A stretch of 64,000 nucleotides of DNA. Source: Berberis thunbergii. Its lineage: Eukaryota > Streptophyta > Magnoliopsida > Ranunculales > Berberidaceae. A program made the translations under genes and the position numbers. The notes under the pieces are model-generated. The model had not been told where the DNA came from and searched no databases. It saw nothing but the letters and a program-made list of their open reading frames with translations. The stretch lies in the NCBI GenBank assembly GCA_003290165.1, contig QNQO01000525.1, positions 62,001 to 126,000 of the forward strand. The letters run 5' to 3'. Positions 46,549 to 64,000 of this stretch are shown piece by piece; position 1 is the stretch's first letter, and each line of letters starts with the position of its first letter.

Positions 46549-49500
46549 ATGGATGAGAAGGTTCATTTTTACTCTTCTTTTGTATGGATGTTTTTCATTT
46601 TTATCTGCCATGGCCAAGCATCAAACCTGATCATCAGCAATGACACCACCCATCACCAAGACGACTACCGACGGTTCCTTCTCTCCAATGGGGTCGGTCG
46701 GACTCCTCCAATGGGGTAATCTTTGATTTCTCATTGAATAATAGTTTTTCTACAATTTAATTTGCATAATGATAATCACTTCAGATTTCTATGCTATTTT
46801 TGGTATGTATGGTGCAATACTAATAACTTGATGTTATGATGTAATTATTGTTTCTACTTTCAAATTTGGTAATATTTGCGAACTTATTTCCAATCAGTGA
46901 TTCCAGCTTTCCACGATGGAACTCCATCTCCTCTTTCATTAGCCAATTTATCTATGTAATTAATTTTTAATTGAATTGGGAAGAGCAGGTGGAACAGCTG
47001 GAATCACTTCCAATGCACGGTTGATGAGTGGACAGTCAAGAGTACAGGTAATGCAATAATCACTTACTCTCTTTTACTTAATCTCTGGCTCCAAATTTTA
47101 ACATGTCTTCTTATGGTGATCTGTTTTTCCTGCCCTTTCTTTGCAAACAGCCGACGCAATGATTAAAAGTGGCTTAGCAGCACTGGGGTATAAATACATC
47201 AATATAGGTTGGTGCAGTTTTCGGTTTGCAGCAATACATCAAATACTCTGCTAGAAGTGTGAAGTTCTTTATCACTATTTTTAAATTTGGTTAGAACTTC
47301 ACTTGGTATGAATGCATTCTGACTTCCAATGCCTGCTAGTTTTTATCAAGTTCGAAATGAATACTAGTTACGGACATTTATGCATTAGAGTTTATAGATA
47401 TTTTGTTTCTTCAATTCCTCATTGTTCTTCTCAATTGAAAATTTTATAGATGATTGTTGGGCAGAGGGTAGTAGGGATTCAAATGGTAATCTAGTGGCAA
47501 AGGCATCCACTTTTCCTTCCGGCATCAAAGCCCTGGCTGATTATGTGCACTCGAAAGGCTTAAAGCTCGGAATCTATTCTGATGCTGGGTAAAGTTAATA
47601 CAAAATAAAAGGGATGTGAATACAATTATAGATATTTTCTTTAATCAAACATAATTAACCATTGGCATTTGTTCATCTTTGCAGTTACAGAACCTGCAGT
47701 AAATCCATGCCTGGGTCTCTTGGGCATGAAGATCAGGATGCAAGAACATTTGCTGCTTGGGTTAGACATCTTTCATTAAATATGACTTGCTATATTGTGT
47801 CAAAAGAAACTTTAGTGTTTAAAAATGGCATACTAATGAATAAGTCCTTGATTGACTACATTATTGTTCTGTCAATGTTAATTTAATTCCATAGGCAACG
47901 ATAGAACAAGATCCATTTTGCATCATATCTAAGGGATTCCTTGGTTTTGACCAAAGAAGCAGGGTCACTTGGCTTATGTAAACAAGAACTAATTGATCTC
48001 ATACATTATTGTAGGGCCTCGATTACTTGAAGTATGATAACTGTAACCACGATGGTTCAAAACCTCAAGACAGGTACTGATCATTTTGCTTATAATAAGT
48101 GGGATAAACAGTTGTCTGCTTAGTAAACATTCTCTCAGAATAATGGACTCTGGAATTTTCTTTTCCAGGTATGCACGAATGAGTTACGCATTGCGTAAGG
48201 TTGGCCGACCAATCCTGTACTCTCTTTGTGAATGGTAAGTTCTTTATTGATTGATTTTAAACGTATGTATTGCTTGTCAGTATATCTTTTTCTTTCTATG
48301 TGTAAGGAGTTTTACATGTTGTGGCTAACATGGAGAGTAGTCTTGCATTGCGAAGAGTAATAATCCCAAGACTCGTTCCATAGCTAAATTAGAGAGAATA
48401 TCAATGCCAAAGTGGTGGCTCAAATTTTTCATTCTTATTAAGGTATGCATATGCTTGCTAGGGGTCAGGAGAATCCTGCAAAGTGGGCTGGTGGTTTCGG
48501 TCATTCATGGAGAACTACTGGAGACATTAAAGACAAATGGGACAGGTCTTCATTTTCTTTTTCATGATTGACATGACACTCTTATATAATTCAAAGATTG
48601 CGATTTTAGTGTGGCTGAGTATGCTTTTTGTATAATCAGTATCACATCAATTGCGGATGCGAACAACATTTGGGGAAGATTTGCAGGGCCAGGGAAATGG
48701 AATGGTAACTAAAGTTCTGCATTCTTCTTCTAGTCCTTGTATGTTTGCAAGTTTGGAAACAGAAAACATCGACTTCACTTCTAATAGAAATAATGCTTAG
48801 AAGGAGTTATAATTATATCGATAGCAAGATATTTGAAAATCTTATTAATATACTTTTTGAATCATGATAGATCCTGACATGTTGGAAGTTGGTAACGGAG
48901 GGATGACTCTTGAGGAATACCGCTCTCACTTCAGTATCTGGGCTCTGATGAAGGTGAATCTCCATCAAAACCTTATAAGTACCTTTCTAAATCTCATTTA
49001 TGCTCCTAGTGATCCTTAATTCTTACTCGACAGGCTCCATTACTTATTGGATGTGATGTAAGGTCAGCTAGTAGAGAGACCTTGCGAATCCTTGGTAACA
49101 AGGAAGTGATTGACGTTAATCAAGATCCCCTAGGAGTTCAAGGAAGGAAGATAAGATCAAGATCTGGCCTGGAAGTATGGCTCATAAACCTTGTTACCTT
49201 CTTGTCTATCTCAAGTTGAATACTTCATTAGATTAAAATGTGATTTAAAGAAGCTTGTCTAACTTTACACTATCTCACTAGTACAAGAGTTCATCAAGTG
49301 CAGGTTTGGGCAGGGCGTCTATCAGGAAGACGAGTAGCCGTTGTGCTGTGGAACAGAAGTCAGAATCGGGCACCCATAACAGTTGGATGGAGGGAACTTG
49401 GACTAGCTCCATCTACACCTTTAATTGTTCGAGACATATGGATGGTAAGACATGGTCCTTCATCACTCTTTACTATTATGGAAATAGTAAACAAACTACA

Positions 49501-49657
49501 CAATACCCATTTTCCATTTAGTTTAACTTCTTGGATAAGATGACTAATCTGTTAAAACTTCTTGCAGCATTATTACATCTCGAAGAGTTTGCGCTTTCGA
49601 ATTACTGCATATGTTGCTCCTCATGCTTGTAAGATGTATGTCCTCGCCCCAATCTAG
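46549..49657 (+). CDS. AGAL: Alpha-galactosidase (glycoside hydrolase family 27)
   Basis: Thirteen exons in consistent phase give 408 aa: 46549-46715, 46989-47047, 47151-47207, 47450-47588, 47685-47760, 48015-48073, 48169-48234, 48462-48545, 48640-48704, 48871-48953, 49034-49174, 49304-49444, 49568-49657. The ATG opens a signal peptide ([14 protein letters not shown]). Then [46 protein letters not shown], the nucleophile motif [40 protein letters not shown], the acid/base region [10 protein letters not shown], and a C-terminal beta-sandwich ending [10 protein letters not shown]. All catalytic Asp are present. Secreted enzymes of this family release terminal alpha-galactose from oligosaccharides and galactomannans. 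The gene looks intact. Confidence 0.93.
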
Positions 49658-49939
49658 ACTAGAATTCAAAAACATATCCCCTAATTGTAAGTGGGATTGA
49701 TGTATCAACTTCAGTTCTAGTAATAAATATATGACTGTTCTACTAATAAATATATCACTGTCTTGACAGAAACTACATTTGCCAATACATATATGTACTA
49801 ATTAGTCAAGGGTCATCGCAAACATTCCATTGAATTTGAAACAAAAAACTTTTCACATAATGATCCATTGCAAACGTGGGATTGAGTTTGAATCTATACA
49901 ATGACAATCACATTCACATGAACTTCATTAATCAAGAAT

Positions 49940-52848
<2,909 letters not shown>

Positions 52849-53459
52849 TTTACAAAAACAACTGCTTTGTTGGTCAATTTGTTTGTTCATCAGAGTGTGA
52901 TCAATCAGTGCAATAAGTAGTGCAAAAGAGACTTCATTTTCATTGATTTGCAGGAACAATTATATATATTATCTGGTACCAGATACCTGATGCCCCACTC
53001 TTCAATTGATTGACCTGTTTTTTCTAATAATTTTTATGACATAAATAATTGATTGGAAGTTGCACATTTCAGAGCATCATTTGATTTTAAAAGCAATTTG
53101 ATGGGCAAACCTGAATCAAATTATTTGCTGTTTTGGAATGTTACAGATGGATGCCATAATCACAAACTTCTTTATAATTTAGAATTTTTGTTGAATTTTA
53201 CACTTGGGATTCTTGTTTTATTGTACGCCAAGGAAGTAGCAATGCCTAAGAGGATTATTTCTTCTTCCTCAATAATCACTATAAACAACTTGAGAACTCG
53301 CTGCAAACATTTAGATAAATTAAGTAAGTGGTTAACCAACTGTAGCTCAAAGCAAGTAAGCGAGCAATTGGGGGTTGGTAACTCACTAGTGAACTTTATG
53401 CTTCGGTATCTGTTGGAATGAAGTTGGCTTGAATAGTTTCACATCAACTTATGTTGAGT
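52849..53459. other. Upstream region of the beta-glucosidase
   Basis: Promoter side of the minus-strand gene. A TATATATATT-like stretch at 52961-52970 is a possible TATA box for leftward transcription. No other gene is seen. Confidence 0.4.
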
Positions 53460-54356
53460 TGTTCTTCAAGAATATAAGGAGTTATCTACTCCCTGATAGA
53501 AACGAGACATTTTGGAGAAAACGCCACACTCATGGCCAATGATTGGGGTGGTGTTCAAGTTGGGGACAATATCATTATTATGTATAGTAGACCAAGAGGT
53601 GTGTGCATGTGCATGATGCCTAATAAGTGGTATCAGAGCCGACGGTTCGGCTTGGACTTGGCGATTGTTTTCTTGAGATGCGAATTATCGGGATGTTGTA
53701 GATATCGACAAGGAGTTTCCTTAGAATGTAGGTAGAGTTTATCCGGTTGAAGATATGTATTCCTCGAGATAGTTGAAGACAATCAAACTAAGATGGAATT
53801 GTCATCTAAGAATATAAGAAATTGTTCACTCCCTAATAGAAACGAAACCTTTTGACCCTACACCACATAGCTCATGATTGGGGTGATGTTTAAATTAAGG
53901 ACAATATCGTTGCTATGTATAGTAGACCAAGAGGTTTGCGCAGATGCGCGTCGCCCTAACAAAAGGTATTAGAGTCGACGGTTCTGCTTGGACTCGGCAA
54001 TTGTTTATTTGAGATGCAAATCCTCGAGATGTTGTAGATATCACCAAGGGGTTTCCTTACAATCTAGGTAGAGCTAATCCGATTGAAGATTTGTGTTCTT
54101 CGAGATAGTTAAAGATAAATCAACTAAGGTGGAATTGTCATCTAAGAATATAAGAAGTTGCCAACTCCCTAATAAAAATGAGGCATTTTGGATAAAAACT
54201 CACACCATATAACCCATGATTAGTTTCGCTCGAGATGCAGAACTAATAGTAATGAACACCCGAAGTTCAAATGGAATGTTTAAATTGGGGATAATATCGT
54301 TGTTATGTATAGTAAATCAATGTGTGCACACGTGCCTAGCGCATCACCACCTAATA
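53460..54356 (+). mobile_element. TRIM-like multimer with three LTRs
   Basis: Three related direct repeats are spaced 340 and 336 bp apart: 53460-53625, 53800-53961 and 54136-54356 (TGTCATCTAAGAATATAAG... to CTAACA/CTAATA). After the first lies TGGTATCAGAGCC (primer site, 53628-53640), and after the second a decayed GGTATTAGAGTCG. Between repeats come about 175 bp ending in a purine tract (AAGATGGAATTG or AAGGTGGAATTG). The order is therefore LTR-internal-LTR-internal-LTR. The third LTR carries an extra insert of about 50 bp. No coding sequence and no clear target duplication. Confidence 0.75.
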
Positions 54357-54609
54357 TAGTGGTGTTTAAGCTTGGGCAACATCAATGGGTTATATGGTGT
54401 GAAAGCTTGGAAAACATTGCCTTCGAAAAAAAACAAAAAAATTTCATCAATGTGGAATAAATAAATAAAAACACATTTCCAACATGTAAAGTGGAAGATC
54501 CAAATAAAAAAATTTGCATTGGTGGCACCAGTGATGCAAAAAGGTATATTATTTTTGTTTACTATTTTGGGTGACCAATTATATCATAATGGGGACGGAT
54601 GCTTCACCT

Positions 54610-54768
54610 TTTAATGGGAAATTCTAAATGGCGAGGGAATCAGCGAGGGAGGGGGTTGAAGCCGTTCATCTCTTTTGAGATGTGTGAAAGTATGTATTTT
54701 GAGGCAATTTTACGCATTTCGAGTGAGAGTGAACGGCTTCATCCCCTCCCTCTTTAGACAAACCCATT
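54610..54768. mobile_element. Hairpin MITE (GCGAGG family), copy 3
   Basis: Left GAAATTCTAAATGGCGAGGG and GAAGCCGTTCATCTC; right GAGAGTGAACGGCTTCATCC and CCCTCCCTC. The right terminus TAGAATTTC is missing or altered. The same family as 28214-28396. Confidence 0.7.
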
Positions 54769-55374
54769 TTTAATTGATCTGCTTTACCCAGGAACAAATG
54801 AGTCATTTCTTGTCCCTAAAATATATACCAAGTAAATTGAGGATATAGTGGATGCCCTAATCACAAACTTATTTGTATCTTTAGTATATATGCCGAGTTT
54901 CGACATTTGGACTAGTTCCTGTACGTATGTTTGCACCACTTCACCCCTTTGTTCCATTCCTTACTTTTTCAATTATTTGGGAGAATAGAATTAGAAACTC
55001 CTATCATCAAGGTGAGGAATTTAACCTGTAATTAAATCACTAATATTATATAATAATCTTAACGATAATCTCATTTCTGTCCCTTCTCATTTGAAACATC
55101 CCTTTTCAGTCATGCTTGCATGGCACTCAAAAAACCAACTCAAAGTGAGGAACAAATCCAACCCTTATTGAGGCCACCAAGGAATTTTGTACCGGCTTTC
55201 AATAATTCGCTCACTTTTCATTATCACTTGTTATATTACCCACAATCGTACCAAACTTGGCATGAAAGGGCAGGTGAAAATATTATTGTGAGAGAAATAT
55301 ATAAAAAAACAATTCATTTACCAATACACCAACCTGCTAGCTGACTCTATCATACTAGTATAAATGATACTAAT

Positions 55375-57069
55375 TGTTGGAAAATATGGGTTTTTAAAAA
55401 AAATAAAATCATTGTGTGTTGAACTGGATTTGAACCCAAGACCTCTCCCCTGGTTTGATCTTTGTATCACAACCAAATGGATAGTCCCATATCAACTATA
55501 TACCTCTATGAGAAAGAGTATATATGAAGATAGTTAGGACTTGAGTTTGGACCCCTTGGGGGTACCACTCTTTTATGAGGGAAAGAGAGATAGACTCTCG
55601 GTCCGCCGCCACCGTCGGTCGAGTCATTTAGAAAGCATATTAAATTTTGCTGAAAATTCTTTTGATTAAACGAATTTAAAAAAATATCTGGAGTGGACTG
55701 AAACGGCTCCGTGCTTTCTGGCATAAAAACAGGTTGTGCAACACGTTGTGCTTTCCTTTATGATCCATGTTTTCATAATGGCATAATGGCTCCGCCATTT
55801 CTGCTCCCTGTTTTGTTTTGCTTTCATTCTATATATACCATCTCGAATAGAGAAATAAAAAAGAATCCAAAAAAACAGAACTTGAGAGCTTCTGAAATAG
55901 ACAGTGATTTATACCATCTCTATGTTCTTGCTTCTTCCAGTTTTTCCTGCAAAACAAAAACAGAGCAGCAGTTTACATCTTAAAAAATAGAGAGTCTTCA
56001 ACTCAGAGAGTTATTGCAAAAACAGAGCAATGAAGAACAGAGCTTGTCTTCCTGTTCTTGCTTCTTCTTCTGAACAGTTTTTGAAAAACTGAATGAACAA
56101 CATATATAGAAAGCTTGCTAGTGTGCTTGCTTCTTCAAAACGAAAAACAGAGAGAGAGAGCTTTGTTTTGTTATCTTCTGCTTCTTCCAGTTTTTTCCTG
56201 CAAAACAAAAACAGAGCAGCAGTGACAGTCTTTTGGTTCAGCATACGATTTTGCTGCTTCTTCGAAGAACGATCTTGCTGCTTCTTCGAAAAATGATCTT
56301 GCTGATTCTTCAAACAGATCTTGCTGCTTCTTCGAAATCAGTGATTTGTATCAGTTCAAAAACGATCTTGCTGACAGTTCTTGCAAATTCTGTCCAGCAT
56401 CAATTCTTCAAAACAGAGTGATTTATATTTCAATCTTCTTTCAGAAACAGAGTGATTTGTATACCTGCAAATCATAGTCTCCCATCAGTATATCTGCAAA
56501 ACGAAAACAGTCTTTGGTTTTTGTATCTGTGTTTTAGCAGATTTATTTCAACGATATTTTTTATTCCGAGCAAATGATGAGAGGGTGAATAGTATACCGT
56601 TCATTTATTGTGCATATTTGAACGAGACAGAGAAGATTCTGGGCTGTTTTATTCTGGGGACGGCGAGGCTATAAAACTGCTAGCGCAATCTTGGGCAGAG
56701 CCGCGAAACGTCTTAAAGAGAGCGACCTAATCCGCGACTCAACCCAAGAAATACTGGTATTAACTACTTATTGGATTTCTTTACAGCGTTGAATCTTATA
56801 CGGAAGTTACGACAAACAGGTATGTTAAGTATTAATTTACTTCATAGATTGCATTTGTTTGTCAAAGAATATTTGATTACATGAGTATGCTTATTTGCAT
56901 TTGATATTGATCATATGCTTAATGTTTGGATGGAAATATGCTTTATAATTGCATATTGGAATTATCGTGAGTAGAAAATCCTATACATTATTCTAGCAAC
57001 ATTCTTAGCAATGTCGTAGTGTGACATTATAGGTGCTGATCCAAATAAATTGTCCCAACAATTTTAACA
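55375..57069 (+). mobile_element. Solo Copia LTR with perfect TSD
   Basis: Starts TGTTGGAAAAT and ends ATTTTAACA (1695 bp); CTAAT is duplicated at 55370-55374 and 57070-57074. No internal region is present. Parts match the Copia LTR at 5952: the GAGTTTGGACCCC block near 55540 and the stretch GAGACAGAGAAGATTCTGGG to ACTCAACCCAAGAAA (56624-56753). The central part contains short tandem repeats GATCTTGCTGCTTCTTCGAA (56250-56340) and a repeated block CAGTTTTTCCTGCAAAAC (55937 and 56190). A TATATATA motif near 55831 may be its promoter. Solo LTRs form by recombination between the two LTRs of one element. Confidence 0.88.
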
Positions 57070-57087
57070 CTAATTAAGTCTGTGTGA

Positions 57088-63923
<6,836 letters not shown>

Positions 63924-64000
63924 CTGCATTCAGTTGAAATGAAAATGTACCCTAATACACTAGAAACTGGTTTAAACCAACATGACCTCACTTTAGAAAT

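Overview
The window is nuclear DNA from a flowering plant, most likely a eudicot. Evidence: introns of GT-AG type, plant-specific gene families (EPF1 stomatal peptide, plant ELMO-domain protein, GH1 and GH27 glycosidases), and dense nesting of plant transposons (Copia, Gypsy, TRIM, CACTA, Harbinger, hAT, L1, RTE, MITEs). The species cannot be fixed from the sequence. There are no bacterial-type operons, CRISPR arrays, rRNA genes or convincing tRNA genes.

Layout. 0-4.3 kb: a decayed golgin (GRIP-type coiled-coil) gene fragment. 4.6-13.5 kb: one end of a CACTA transposon abutting a partial Copia internal region, a shared LTR, a second nearly full-length but degenerate Copia copy and a 3' LTR; an RTE-type LINE is nested in its integrase. 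14.3-14.8 kb: a complete TRIM element. 16.9-17.9 kb: a two-exon EPF1 gene. 18.5-28.1 kb: a transposon nest with two internally deleted Gypsy elements (one with perfect TSDs), L1-like remnants, and a Harbinger-type TIR element carrying exon 1 of the chloroplast protein OHP2. 29.5-44.6 kb: a nine-exon ELMO-domain gene (about 290 aa) expanded by a 7.6 kb intron full of repeats. 45.9-46.3 kb: a cluster of hairpin MITEs directly upstream of a 13-exon alpha-galactosidase gene (408 aa). 49.9-52.8 kb, minus strand: an 11-exon GH1 beta-glucosidase with a one-base exon defect. 53.5-54.4 kb: a three-LTR TRIM multimer. 55.4-57.1 kb: a solo Copia LTR ending 18 bp from the stop codon of a second GH1 beta-glucosidase (57.1-63.9 kb, minus strand, 5' end outside the window). 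The 5.7 kb intron of that gene contains a hAT-type element carrying an NDP-kinase fragment, nested in LINE sequence.

How the genes relate. The low-copy genes look like independent euchromatic loci. The two beta-glucosidases are tandem paralogues sharing intron positions, and the comparison exposes the defect in the first. The neighbouring alpha-galactosidase is another glycosidase, but nothing shows a functional cluster. The main theme is transposon-driven remodelling: two TIR elements with intact target duplications carry pieces of host genes, two retrotransposon families show LTR-sharing multimers, and a family of hairpin MITEs with GCGAGG-type ends occurs at four places.

Exon borders were placed by hand from GT/AG signals, reading phase and remembered family conservation; no alignment was run.
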